A stretch of DNA of 25,330 nt from an alpha proteobacterium SCGC AAA288-E13 (GCA_000504605.1 AZHQ01000009.1:1-25330); one strand, 5' to 3'. Numbered from the stretch's first letter, positions 1 through 7,607 are shown. Made by a program: numbers and translations. Notes: generated from the letters alone by a model not told the origin.

Positions 1-531
1 ACTTAGAGAAAATATTTCACTAATAGGTATTTTTAATCCTTCCGAAAATAAAGAAAAAATAAATTTATTATTAAAAAAAAAAATTAATATTTTTTTCTTT
101 AGACTTACTACCAAGAATAACAAGAGCTCAGTCAATGGATGTTTTATCTTCGCAAGCTAATTTAGCTGGTTATAAAGCTGTAATAGAATCTTTCAATGAG
201 TTTGAAAAAGTTGTTCCAATGATGATGACTGCTGCTGGTACTATACCTGCGGCAAAAGTTTTAGTAATCGGCGCTGGCGTAGCTGGTTTGCAAGCAATTG
301 CTACTGCAAAACGTCTTGGGGCAATAGTTGTTGCTACCGATGTGAGGCAAGCATCCAAGGAAGAAGTGAAAAGTCTAGGAGGAAAATTTTTAGCTGTTGA
401 TGGAGCTGACGACTTAGAAACGGAGAGCGGATATGCAAAAGAAACAAGTGGAGAGTTTAAATTGAAACAACAAAAATTGCTAAGTGATACTTTAAAAAAG
501 ATTGATATTGTAATTTGTACTGCTTTGATAC
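1..531 (+). repeat. Left arm of large inverted repeat (internal pntA segment)
   Basis: Bases 1-531 match the reverse complement of 6513-7043 (paired coordinates sum to 7044). I compared several stretches by eye and the encoded peptide from ATG 135 onward, and found no difference, including both homopolymer lengths (A11 and T7). Identity stops at 532, where this copy goes on as normal pntA. The arm may extend left of the window. The arms enclose about 5.98 kb (532-6512). Confidence 0.92.
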
Positions 532-851
532 CAGGTCAAAAAGCACCAAGAATAATAAATGAAAAAATGTTAGAAGGTATGAAAGTAGGATCAGTTATTA
601 TTGATTTGGCAGTAGAGCAAGGAGGTAACTCGGCGTATTCAGAAATAGATAAAATTGTAAATAAAAATGGAATAAAAATTATTGGATATAAAAATATTTT
701 AAACAAATTACCATTGTCTGCAACAAATTTGTATTCTAAAAATTTATATAACTTCTTTTTAAATCTTTATAATAAAGAAAAGAAAAATTTAAATATTAAT
801 TTAGAAGATGAAATTATTAATAAAACTTTTATACAAAACAAAAATACTTAA
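2..851 (+). CDS. pntA: NAD(P) transhydrogenase subunit alpha part 1 (PntA/PntAA), 5'-truncated by window edge and frameshifted
   Basis: This is the NAD(H)-binding soluble domain of the proton-translocating transhydrogenase, which moves hydride between NAD(H) and NADP(H) at the inner membrane. The start lies left of the window. Codons are open from position 2, but that frame runs into the wrong phase after an A11 run (73-83) and a T7 run (90-96). The family motif PRITRAQSMDVLSSQANLAGY is read in the other frame just before and after the ATG at 135. Removing one base from either run restores one continuous reading frame. Further on are a Rossmann GAGVAG loop, the TDVR strand end and CTALIPGQKAPR. 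Stop at 849-851, then pntA2 after 3 nt. The family is usually about 370-390 aa, and the visible part fits the last two thirds. ATG 135 is an internal Met of the motif, not the real start. The family call is very secure; whether the frameshift is real is unknown. Confidence 0.93.
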
Positions 852-854
852 TTT

Positions 855-1160
855 ATGGAAATAGATCCTTTTATTTTTAGACTTAGCATATTCGTGTTAT
901 CTATATTTATAGGATATTATGTTGTTTGGAGTGTTACACCATCCCTACATACTCCATTGATGTCAGTAACAAATGCTATCTCATCTGTAATAATTGTAGG
1001 CGCAATAATATCATCCTTAGCGGGTGAGAATAATTCTAATTTTGAAATCTCAAATATTTTTGGTTTTTTTGCGATATTACTAGCGTCGATTAATATTTTT
1101 GGAGGCTTTTTAGTAACCCAAAGAATGTTGCAAATGTACAAAAAAAAGAAAAAAAAATAA
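855..1160 (+). CDS. pntA2: NAD(P) transhydrogenase subunit alpha part 2 (membrane part)
   Basis: Small membrane subunit (101 aa) of the three-gene transhydrogenase found in alphaproteobacteria; it forms part of the proton channel with PntB. Hydrophobic segments lie near residues 8-27, 36-55 and 66-88. The loop VTPSLHTPLMSVTNAISS is the family signature. It ends in a run of lysines (KKKKKK) typical of A-rich genomes. It starts 3 nt after the pntA stop and is followed after 9 nt by pntB, so the three genes are translationally close and almost certainly one operon. Length is normal for the family. The ATG at 855 is the only sensible start because the hydrophobic region begins soon after it. Confidence 0.95.
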   Translation: MEIDPFIFRLSIFVLSIFIGYYVVWSVTPSLHTPLMSVTNAISSVIIVGAIISSLAGENNSNFEISNIFGFFAILLASINIFGGFLVTQRMLQMYKKKKKK

Positions 1161-1169
1161 AGAAAAGAT

Positions 1170-2564
1170 ATGTCACCAAACCTTGCGGCATTTTTGTATT
1201 TAACTTCGGGAATATTATTTATTTTAGCTCTTCGTGGACTTTCGTCACCAGAGACTTCGAGACAAGGAAACTTGTTTGGAATTTTGGGAATGACAATCGC
1301 AATCATTGTAACTTTCTTTACGATTGGATCATTTTCTAAGGGGTTTATTTATGTGGTAATATTTTTGTTGATTGGAGGAATGATCGGATCAATCATAGCT
1401 TTTAAAATTTCCATGACTGCTATGCCACAATTGGTTGCAGGATTTCATAGTTTAGTAGGTTTTGCTGCCGTCTTGGTAGCAATATCTGCTTTCCTTAAAC
1501 CAAATGTGTTTAATTTAGGCACTGTTGGTAATATTAAAACAGCAAGTTTAATTGAAATGTCATTAGGAGCTTCTATCGGAGCAATTACATTTTCTGGATC
1601 CATTATAGCATTCTTAAAATTACAAGGAATCATGTCAGGATCTCCAATTGTATTTAAGGGACAACATATATTAAATGGATTAATTGGAATTTCGATAGCT
1701 GCATCAATTGCTTATCTTAGTATGAGTCAAATATCTCTATTATTTTGGATATTAATTTTAATTTCTTTTTTAGTTGGGTTTCTTTTAATCATTCCAATTG
1801 GTGGAGCAGATATGCCAGTTGTTATTTCAATGTTGAATTCATATTCTGGTTGGGCAGCTGCAGGTATAGGATTTACATTAGAAAATACTGCGTTAATAAT
1901 AACAGGAGCTCTTGTAGGCTCTTCTGGCGCAATTCTCTCTTACATAATGTGTAAAGGAATGAATAGGTCTTTCTTTAACGTGATACTTGGTGGATTTGGA
2001 GTAACAAATGAAACAGATTCAAAAAATATTGAAAAAAGACCAGTTAAAAGTGGCAATGCTGAAGATGCAGCCTTTCTATTGAAAAATGCATCATCAGTTA
2101 TAGTTGTGCCCGGATATGGTATGGCAGTTGCACAGGCACAACATGTTTTAAGAGAAATGGTTGATTCTTTAAAAAGAAATGGAATTAAAGTCTCTTACGC
2201 AATTCATCCAGTTGCTGGAAGAATGCCAGGACATATGAATGTGCTGCTTGCAGAAGCTAATGTTCCTTATGATGAGGTTTTTGAATTGAACGATATTAAT
2301 AATGATTTTGCAAATACTGATGTGGCTTTTGTGATAGGAGCAAACGATGTAACCAATCCTGTGGCTAAAACTGATCCTCAAAGTCCAATTTATGGTATGC
2401 CCATATTAGATGTAGAAAAATGCAAATCAGTTTTATTTGTCAAAAGAAGTTTATCGCCAGGATATGCCGGAATAGATAACGAGCTTTTTTATAGGGACAA
2501 CACTTTAATGTTATTTGCTGATGCAAAAAAGATGACAGAGAATATTTTAAAAAGTTTAGGTTAA
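1170..2564 (+). CDS. pntB: NAD(P) transhydrogenase subunit beta
   Basis: Beta subunit (464 aa), with an N-terminal membrane domain of many hydrophobic segments (about residues 5-260) and a C-terminal NADP(H)-binding domain (about 285-464). The C-terminal domain shows GYGMAVAQAQ, the strongly conserved AIHPVAGRMPGHMNVLLAEA, GANDVTNPVAKTDPQSP, PILDVEKC and the GYAGIDNELFY tail. All main motifs are present and the length is normal, so this copy should be functional. It is the last transhydrogenase gene, and the next gene starts 32 nt downstream. Its amino-acid and base composition is less extreme than in the glycan genes, as expected for core metabolism. With pntA and pntA2 it would give a membrane enzyme coupling the proton gradient to NADPH supply, provided the upstream frameshift is not real. 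Confidence 0.97.
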   Translation: MSPNLAAFLYLTSGILFILALRGLSSPETSRQGNLFGILGMTIAIIVTFFTIGSFSKGFIYVVIFLLIGGMIGSIIAFKISMTAMPQLVAGFHSLVGFAAVLVAISAFLKPNVFNLGTVGNIKTASLIEMSLGASIGAITFSGSIIAFLKLQGIMSGSPIVFKGQHILNGLIGISIAASIAYLSMSQISLLFWILILISFLVGFLLIIPIGGADMPVVISMLNSYSGWAAAGIGFTLENTALIITGALVGSSGAILSYIMCKGMNRSFFNVILGGFGVTNETDSKNIEKRPVKSGNAEDAAFLLKNASSVIVVPGYGMAVAQAQHVLREMVDSLKRNGIKVSYAIHPVAGRMPGHMNVLLAEANVPYDEVFELNDINNDFANTDVAFVIGANDVTNPVAKTDPQSPIYGMPILDVEKCKSVLFVKRSLSPGYAGIDNELFYRDNTLMLFADAKKMTENILKSLG

Positions 2565-2596
2565 ATGAATATAAAAATACTTTCTTAAATTTAAAA

Positions 2597-3994
2597 ATGT
2601 ATTCAAGGTCTTCGATATATCTAACTATTATAATAGCTTTTTTAGCATCAGTTCTACTAAGCTATCATTATATATTGAAATATGATCGTTTAAAAAATTC
2701 AACTGATGATTATCACGAACATGCAATGATAAAAATTGCAGTAGTAAACCAATGGGGAGAAGCTGACAAGTTACTTAAAGATATTAAAAGTGGAAAAAGC
2801 TATTTTGCTGCTGGAGGAGAATACTATGATGAATTATTACCATCAAGATTACTTGCGCTTTATTATTACATTACTGGCTATGAAATTTATGATTCAAAGA
2901 TGAATTTTAAAAGAAATAATGGAAAGTTGCTGTACTTGATAATTAAAACTTCATTATATTATTTAGCACTATTATATTTTTGTAAAAAAATATTTTCTAT
3001 ATTTCCCCTTAAAAATTGTTTTTTTATAATTTTATTTCTTGCATTTGAACCATCAATTTTTCAATATCATTCCTCATTTTGGAATGAATCTCTATTTTTT
3101 CCATTTGAAATTTTACTGTTATCTCTTTTACTGGATCGGTCTAGAAATATATTAAAAAATATTCTTATCGGTTTTATTTTAGGAATAATGTTTACGATAA
3201 GCCAAGAGATATTTTTATATATTATTCCATTATTATTTTATCTTTTTATTCTTTTTAAAAAAAAATCAATTAAACCTATTTTAAGTTTAATGTTTGGATA
3301 TTTGTTAATTTTTATTGTTATTGCTTTTCATAATTATAAAAGAATTGGAGAACCTTATTTATATGCCGAGGGAATTCACACAGCATTATACATATATTTT
3401 GCACCTCAAGTTTTAGCAAAAAAAAATAATTCATCTGTTGAACAAGCAACAAAAATAATGAGCGAACAAGCTAAAATATGGATAAAAAAAAATAATATTG
3501 ATGTGACCTTAAGTACTACAGATTTTCCAGAAATTATTGGTGGATCAATAAAAGAGAAAAATAAATACTATGACTACTTGCAAAAAACAGCTTTAAAAAT
3601 AATCATTACAAATCCATTTATCAGTATTAAACGTGTTTTTAAACAAAGTTTACATCACCTGGTTTTAAATCCTGTTCACATAAAATATTTTTATCAATTT
3701 GAGGGGAGAGGCAAATATAACAGAAGCGAAACTCATAAAAAATGGATACCTATTAGAATAATCTATTCTGTAATAATTTATTTGGTAGTATTTTGGGGGA
3801 CGATCTATTCGTTAAAACACATGAAAAAAGAAATTATTTTTTTGTTAATGATATCCGTTGCCTATGTAGTTTTGGGGCTTGGTTGGATGGGAATACCTAG
3901 ACATTTTGTTCCTTCATTAATTTTTTTATCTATTTTTTTTGGCAATGGTATGGCTGCAATATTAAATTCTAATACACTAAATATATCAAAATAA
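2597..3994 (+). CDS. Multi-pass membrane protein, resembles GT-C glycosyltransferase (dolichyl-phosphate-mannosyltransferase type)
   Basis: A 465-residue integral membrane protein. One N-terminal hydrophobic segment (about 7-24) is followed by a roughly 85-residue loop rich in charged and aromatic residues containing EYYDELLPSRLLALYYYITG. Then come several hydrophobic segments up to about residue 245, a second soluble stretch (about 255-380), and three more hydrophobic segments at the C terminus. This pattern, with a large first loop and many helices, resembles GT-C transferases (GT39/GT83 or EpsG-like) that use lipid-linked sugars, but I see no decisive catalytic motif. It starts 32 nt after pntB and ends 1 nt before the methyltransferase, so it is probably read with that gene. 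A role in surface-glycan building is inferred from type and surroundings; a plain membrane protein of other function is possible. Confidence 0.6.
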   Translation: MYSRSSIYLTIIIAFLASVLLSYHYILKYDRLKNSTDDYHEHAMIKIAVVNQWGEADKLLKDIKSGKSYFAAGGEYYDELLPSRLLALYYYITGYEIYDSKMNFKRNNGKLLYLIIKTSLYYLALLYFCKKIFSIFPLKNCFFIILFLAFEPSIFQYHSSFWNESLFFPFEILLLSLLLDRSRNILKNILIGFILGIMFTISQEIFLYIIPLLFYLFILFKKKSIKPILSLMFGYLLIFIVIAFHNYKRIGEPYLYAEGIHTALYIYFAPQVLAKKNNSSVEQATKIMSEQAKIWIKKNNIDVTLSTTDFPEIIGGSIKEKNKYYDYLQKTALKIIITNPFISIKRVFKQSLHHLVLNPVHIKYFYQFEGRGKYNRSETHKKWIPIRIIYSVIIYLVVFWGTIYSLKHMKKEIIFLLMISVAYVVLGLGWMGIPRHFVPSLIFLSIFFGNGMAAILNSNTLNISK

Positions 3995-3995
3995 A

Positions 3996-4700
3996 ATGAG
4001 TTGGGCAATTTATTGGAATAAAAAAAATATTTGGACAGATTCTGAAATTTGGAAAAAAGATATTGAATTTTTATATAAGAAAACATCTGATATTTTTAAT
4101 TACAACAAAAAACATACGGTTTTGGATATTGGTTGTGGTAATGGAGATTTTGCTAAAAAAATATCTAATAAAGTTGATCAAATCTATTGTTTGGATATGT
4201 CCCAAGAATTTATTAATCTTTGCAAAATTAATGTTGCAAATAGAAATAATATTAAAATATTTAAACTTAGCAATGATTACACAAATTTATCCTTTTTAAA
4301 AAACGTTAAATTTTCAATTATTATTGCCAATTCTGTTGTTCAGTATTATGAATCTCAGGAAAAAATTGTAGATTTAGTGAGATCTGTAAAAAAAATTGCT
4401 CTAAAAAATGCCTACTTTCTTATTTCAGATATACACGTTATTAGTGACAAAAAAAGACCTTACTTCAAATTAATTTATGATAGCATAATTGAAGGACATT
4501 TTATTTCATTAATGAAAATAGGACTAAAAATACTTATGGATAAAGAATATAGAAACATGATGAAATACCAACCAATTTTGTATGTAAATCTTGATAAATT
4601 AGTTAAAGATCTTTCTATTTTTGTAAACAAAGTCACTGTTATAAATGAAAAATTTCAAGTTCTTGATCTTGGTCGTAAAAGTTTATTAATACAATTTTAA
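3996..4700 (+). CDS. Class I SAM-dependent methyltransferase
   Basis: A 234-residue protein with a clear Rossmann-type methyltransferase fold. Motif I is VLDIGCGNGDF (about residues 42-52), followed by an acidic residue at the end of strand 2 (YCLDMS) and a motif IV-like strand (FSIIIANSVVQYY). The substrate cannot be read from sequence. The ATG at 3996 lies one base after the TAA of the upstream membrane protein, indicating translational coupling; methylation of a sugar or lipid-linked intermediate made by that protein is a reasonable guess. The N-terminal 35 residues (MSWAIYWNKKNIW and on) are typical of methyltransferases in glycan loci. Just after its stop the sequence changes to minus-strand gene scraps. 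Confidence 0.85.
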   Translation: MSWAIYWNKKNIWTDSEIWKKDIEFLYKKTSDIFNYNKKHTVLDIGCGNGDFAKKISNKVDQIYCLDMSQEFINLCKINVANRNNIKIFKLSNDYTNLSFLKNVKFSIIIANSVVQYYESQEKIVDLVRSVKKIALKNAYFLISDIHVISDKKRPYFKLIYDSIIEGHFISLMKIGLKILMDKEYRNMMKYQPILYVNLDKLVKDLSIFVNKVTVINEKFQVLDLGRKSLLIQF

Positions 4701-4704
4701 AAGA

Positions 4705-4815
4705 TTATTGTTTGATTATTTTATCAAAAGTATCAAATCCAATTCTGATCAATTGATCAATATTTCTATAATAAAATTTTCCTTGTCTACTAATACAGAA
4801 AAAATTTATAATTTT
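4705..4815 (-). pseudogene. C-terminal scrap of an FAD-dependent oxidoreductase / amine-oxidase-like protein (copy 2)
   Basis: On the minus strand an open stretch of 36 codons ends at TAA (4705-4707), with an in-frame TAA at 4816-4818 on its upstream side and no start codon. It reads FFCISRQGKFYYRNIDQLI followed by GFDTFDKIIKQ. A G-R-Q-G-x-F-x-Y-x-N-x-D-Q pattern near the C terminus, followed by a short amphipathic helix, is typical of UDP-galactopyranose-mutase or protoporphyrinogen-oxidase-like FAD enzymes, where it closes over the flavin. Here SRQG replaces GRQG. The rest of the gene is absent, so this is a remnant. Its last codons closely match the scrap at 6488-6520 on the other side of the radical SAM gene. 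Family assignment by eye only. Confidence 0.5.
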
Positions 4816-4881
4816 TTAAGATGCAAAATTGTAACAATGTCACCAAAAGTAATAGAGAAAATAAAAAAAGTTTTTCCTTAA
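4795..4881 (+). pseudogene. Possible C-terminal scrap of a plus-strand gene
   Basis: A plus-strand frame ending at TAA (4879-4881) reads TEKIYNFLRCKIVTMSPKVI, then EKIKKVFP. It looks protein-like and vaguely resembles the C-terminal part of transaldolase-type proteins (a cysteine, an I-V/I-T strand, then S/P-x-V/I-I-x-K), but I cannot assign it. It has no start and abuts the antisense FAD-oxidoreductase scrap near 4800, as if two convergent genes had lost everything but their ends. In A/T-rich DNA such open frames also arise by chance. Confidence 0.25.
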
Positions 4882-4891
4882 ATAATTTGCG

Positions 4892-6340
4892 TTAATATTT
4901 AAAGTGTATACCCTTCATAATGTTATCAAATTCTTTTTCAACGAATTTCTTGCCCATTCTAAACATCAGGCTTTCATAATATATACACTCATTAAATTGT
5001 TTTGATGCGGTTTCATTTAAATCCATATCAATAAATGCTCTCATCCATCTTTCATCCATCTGATAGTTTACAAACATGGTAGTCATTTTAGTCATGTTTT
5101 TTATACGTTTCATTGTTAATGGATCAAATTTTACTGATCCTTCCCCAGTCCACCACTGGAATTCACAAGCATCATTTAATGGAATGCCTGCTTTCATAGC
5201 TTTATCCCAGAGACCAGTTCCTGGATAAAGCATCAACGGAAAACATGATGTCCAAGTCATATCGGGTACCTCTCGACTTATCCTTTGACACATTTGTATA
5301 GTTTTAATAGCGTCCGTAACTGGATCTGGAACCAACCCATTTATATTGGGCAAACCAATAATGACTTCTAATTTAGATTTAACACCAAAGTCTGCTAATA
5401 TTTTACACGCTTCTATAACCTGATTCTCGTCTTGAAAATGTCTGTTGAATAATCTGCTAGAATCACCTCCAGTTGTTTGGACTCCCATTTGAACTGTTTC
5501 TACTAAATCTGCCAATATTTCTAATGATTCTTTAGTAGCCTTAACTACCGTTTGTGGAGTTACATTAGCATACATTGGTAAATTAATTTCTTTTTTCCAA
5601 GAGCTTGTAAATTCTCTTAACCACTCAGTTCCATCAGCTCCTTCATGTGTACCATATAAAACATCATCATCTTCGAAAGAAACCTCTTTGGTATCAAATT
5701 CTAAAAATAATTTAGCTTCTTTTATCATATTTTCAATAGGTCTTCGTGCTAACCAATATTCTTTGTAAGCTTTAGCACCATAAGATTTACGAGTAACACT
5801 TGTGCAACAAAATGAGCAATTATAAACACATCCAAAATGGGACATAATATATTTTCGCTCTCTGTTGCCCATACGGGGTACTTGTTCAAAATATTCTCTT
5901 AGTGCTGGTTGCATATCACAAGGATAAGCTGGAGCACCCTTAATATATGTTTTAGGAGGGCTTTCTATTATTTTATCAATAGATTCATACACAGGTCCCC
6001 ATACTAAATAATCTATGTCTTTATTTTTCTTAATTTCTTCTGGGACTGCCAAAACATGTTTACCTCCAAATACACTTTTTATTGAAGGTAATACTTTTTT
6101 AAATTCTTTTACCAATTTTAAAGACCTTTTAAACTCCGTTGAGAGCGGACCAAAACAAACATAATGAGGAGCATAATCTTTAATTTTCTTATTAAGTTTT
6201 GCAATATCCTCATCTCCATCTATCCACATAATTTTGTGTTTCATTCTTAACAACTCTCCAGCTACAAAAGCCAAACCGTAAGTAATATCGCTTCCGATAT
6301 GAACTAGACACCATTTCATTCCGCTATGTTTCGATTCCAT
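4892..6340 (-). CDS. Radical SAM protein with N-terminal B12-binding-like domain
   Basis: A 482-residue protein. Residues about 8-135 form a flavodoxin-like domain of the kind seen in B12-binding radical SAM proteins (FGGKHVLAVPEEI, DIDYLVWGPVYESI), but without the D-x-H-x-x-G lower-ligand motif, so cobalamin binding is uncertain. Residues about 165-390 are the radical SAM core, with the 4Fe-4S motif C171-VYN-C175-SF-C178 and a GLPN strand later on. Family members methylate or rearrange unactivated carbons in antibiotics, lipids and cofactors; the substrate here is unknown. ATG 6340 is used, but M8 (at 6319) is an equally good start since MKWCLVHIG begins the first strand. Base composition is milder than in the island genes. 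It is flanked on both sides by near-identical FAD-oxidoreductase gene ends, suggesting a former operon with such an enzyme. Confidence 0.85.
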   Translation of the reverse strand: MESKHSGMKWCLVHIGSDITYGLAFVAGELLRMKHKIMWIDGDEDIAKLNKKIKDYAPHYVCFGPLSTEFKRSLKLVKEFKKVLPSIKSVFGGKHVLAVPEEIKKNKDIDYLVWGPVYESIDKIIESPPKTYIKGAPAYPCDMQPALREYFEQVPRMGNRERKYIMSHFGCVYNCSFCCTSVTRKSYGAKAYKEYWLARRPIENMIKEAKLFLEFDTKEVSFEDDDVLYGTHEGADGTEWLREFTSSWKKEINLPMYANVTPQTVVKATKESLEILADLVETVQMGVQTTGGDSSRLFNRHFQDENQVIEACKILADFGVKSKLEVIIGLPNINGLVPDPVTDAIKTIQMCQRISREVPDMTWTSCFPLMLYPGTGLWDKAMKAGIPLNDACEFQWWTGEGSVKFDPLTMKRIKNMTKMTTMFVNYQMDERWMRAFIDMDLNETASKQFNECIYYESLMFRMGKKFVEKEFDNIMKGIHFKY

Positions 6341-6487
6341 AATATATTCAATATCTTATCTATTTTTTTTTTTACAAACAATACATTTTTTTTATTAGTA
6401 TCATTAAATTTTTACTATTTTGAAGGGATAAATTGATGCTAGAATTGGACAAGATAAAAGAATTATTCCTATAAAGTGTAGTTGCTT

Positions 6488-6520
6488 TTATTGTTTAATT
6501 ATTTTATCCGCAGTATCAAA
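6488..6520 (-). pseudogene. Last codons of an FAD-oxidoreductase-like gene (copy 1), fused to truncated pntA
   Basis: Reading the minus strand, bases 6520-6488 give FDTADKIIKQ and TAA, almost the same as the FDTFDKIIKQ end at 4705-4737. The DNA is also alike (TAATTAAACAATAA against TAATCAAACAATAA in sense). Immediately upstream the sequence is pntA in a different reading phase. The first 8 bases, TTTGATAC, belong to both genes, so this is the fusion point. No other part of this gene is visible upstream. The radical SAM gene follows about 150 nt downstream, with no gene seen in 6341-6487. Confidence 0.55.
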
Positions 6521-7043
6521 GCAGTACAAATTACAATATCAATCTTTTTTAAAGTATCACTTAGCAATTTTTGTTGTTTCAATTTAAACTCTCCACTTGT
6601 TTCTTTTGCATATCCGCTCTCCGTTTCTAAGTCGTCAGCTCCATCAACAGCTAAAAATTTTCCTCCTAGACTTTTCACTTCTTCCTTGGATGCTTGCCTC
6701 ACATCGGTAGCAACAACTATTGCCCCAAGACGTTTTGCAGTAGCAATTGCTTGCAAACCAGCTACGCCAGCGCCGATTACTAAAACTTTTGCCGCAGGTA
6801 TAGTACCAGCAGCAGTCATCATCATTGGAACAACTTTTTCAAACTCATTGAAAGATTCTATTACAGCTTTATAACCAGCTAAATTAGCTTGCGAAGATAA
6901 AACATCCATTGACTGAGCTCTTGTTATTCTTGGTAGTAAGTCTAAAGAAAAAAATATTAATTTTTTTTTTTAATAATAAATTTATTTTTTCTTTATTTTC
7001 GGAAGGATTAAAAATACCTATTAGTGAAATATTTTCTCTAAGT
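6513..7043 (-). repeat. Right arm of large inverted repeat (internal pntA segment)
   Basis: Reverse complement of bases 1-531, seemingly without mismatch. On its inner side the match ends at 6513, directly at TTTGATAC. On the outer side it runs to 7043, which pairs with base 1 of the window, so the true outer limit is unknown. A perfect repeat of this size could recombine and flip the 532-6512 segment. Confidence 0.92.
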
Positions 7044-7294
7044 TTTTCAATATAATTATCTTGTGGTAAATTAATTTGTAACAAGGAATCAGAATTATTA
7101 ATAACTTGATTAATATCATTCAATATTTGAACTCCCTTCTCTTTATAATCATTATCATAAAATCCCAGATGAGTTCCGTAGTTTTTGTTTATATAAATCT
7201 CAACGCCAAGATCTAAATATTTTTTTGACAATTCTGGAGTTAATGAAATTCTTTTCTCCGAAGTCAAATCCTCACTTATTGAACCAATTTTCAT
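6513..7294 (-). pseudogene. pntA: Truncated, frameshifted pntA fragment (5' half)
   Basis: The minus strand carries the true PntA N terminus from ATG 7294 (MKIGSISEDLTSEKRISLTP, with the E-K-R-I-S-L-T-P motif of the family) through the NAD-binding GAGVAG loop to CTALI. It then ends abruptly at 6513 where foreign sequence begins. Only about 260 of some 375 residues are left, so it cannot fold fully. As in the left copy, the frame breaks at the A11 run (6961-6971 on plus as T11) or T7 run (6948-6954): the first frame runs 7294 to 6884, the second resumes at 6909. ATG 7294 lies 23 nt after the rpmJ stop, the expected native place of pntA. This copy has the genuine start region but lost its end, while the left copy has the end and pntA2/pntB. 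Confidence 0.9.
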
Positions 7295-7317
7295 GATTTA
7301 TAATAAAAATGCAGAAA

Positions 7318-7443
7318 TTATTTTTGTCTGGCTTTAAATTTTGGTTTTTTTTTGTTAATTATATAAACTTTTCCTCTTCTTCTAACCAACTTAGAATTTA
7401 AATCTCTTTTTTTCAAAGACTTTAGTGAACTAGCTATTTTCAT
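7318..7443 (-). CDS. rpmJ: 50S ribosomal protein bL36
   Basis: A 41-codon gene. The minus strand from ATG 7443 reads [20 protein letters not shown], then [21 protein letters not shown] and TAA. This is the zinc-free, proteobacterial bL36 form with the SLKSLKKR and [13 protein letters not shown] motifs; the length is right for that form. It begins only 13 nt after the 5S rRNA 3' end and is followed after 23 nt by the pntA start on the same strand. There is no clear Shine-Dalgarno in the short gap, which reads TGACTAAAAATT. It is likely read through from the 5S promoter. Confidence 0.95.
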   Translation of the reverse strand: MKIASSLKSLKKRDLNSKLVRRRGKVYIINKKKPKFKARQK

Positions 7444-7456
7444 AATTTTTAGTCAA

Positions 7457-7574
7457 TGCCTGGCAACGTCCTACTCTCCCATGCCTTAAGACAAAGTACC
7501 ATCGGCGCTGAAGGGCTTGACTTCCGAGTTCGGAATGGGATCGGGTATTACCCCTTCGCAATAATTACCAGGCA
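7457..7574 (-). rRNA. rrf: 5S ribosomal RNA
   Basis: About 118 nt on the minus strand. The terminal stem pairs TGCCTGG (5', 7574 down) with CCAGGCA (3', ending 7457). Internal hallmarks are CCCGATCCCATTCCGAACTC and GGCATGGGAGAGTAGGACG. 16S and 23S are not adjacent: upstream on the same strand lies a tRNA-Val 3' fragment and then the glycan island. This isolated placement matches what is known for SAR11 genomes, where a hypervariable region separates 5S from 23S. Confidence 0.97.
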
Positions 7575-7579
7575 ATGTA

Positions 7580-7607
7580 TCTATATAATTATAAATATAA
7601 ATTGCAA
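7580..7607 (-). promoter_or_regulatory. Likely promoter of 5S rRNA (and rpmJ)
   Basis: On the minus strand TTGCAA (7607-7602) and TATAGA (7585-7580) are 16 nt apart, resembling -35 and -10 boxes. The predicted start, 6-7 nt beyond the -10, falls at the 5' end of 5S (7574). A promoter here makes sense because 5S is cut off from the rest of the rRNA operon. In such A/T-rich DNA a match of this quality can occur by chance. Confidence 0.45.

Noticed and set aside
917..1306. Minus-strand open frame opposite pntA2/pntB
   Set aside because: Overlaps two well-supported genes and has no family motifs.
6482..6874. Plus-strand open frame of 130 codons
   Set aside because: It is antisense to the truncated pntA copy; the same shadow appears opposite the left copy at 170-358.
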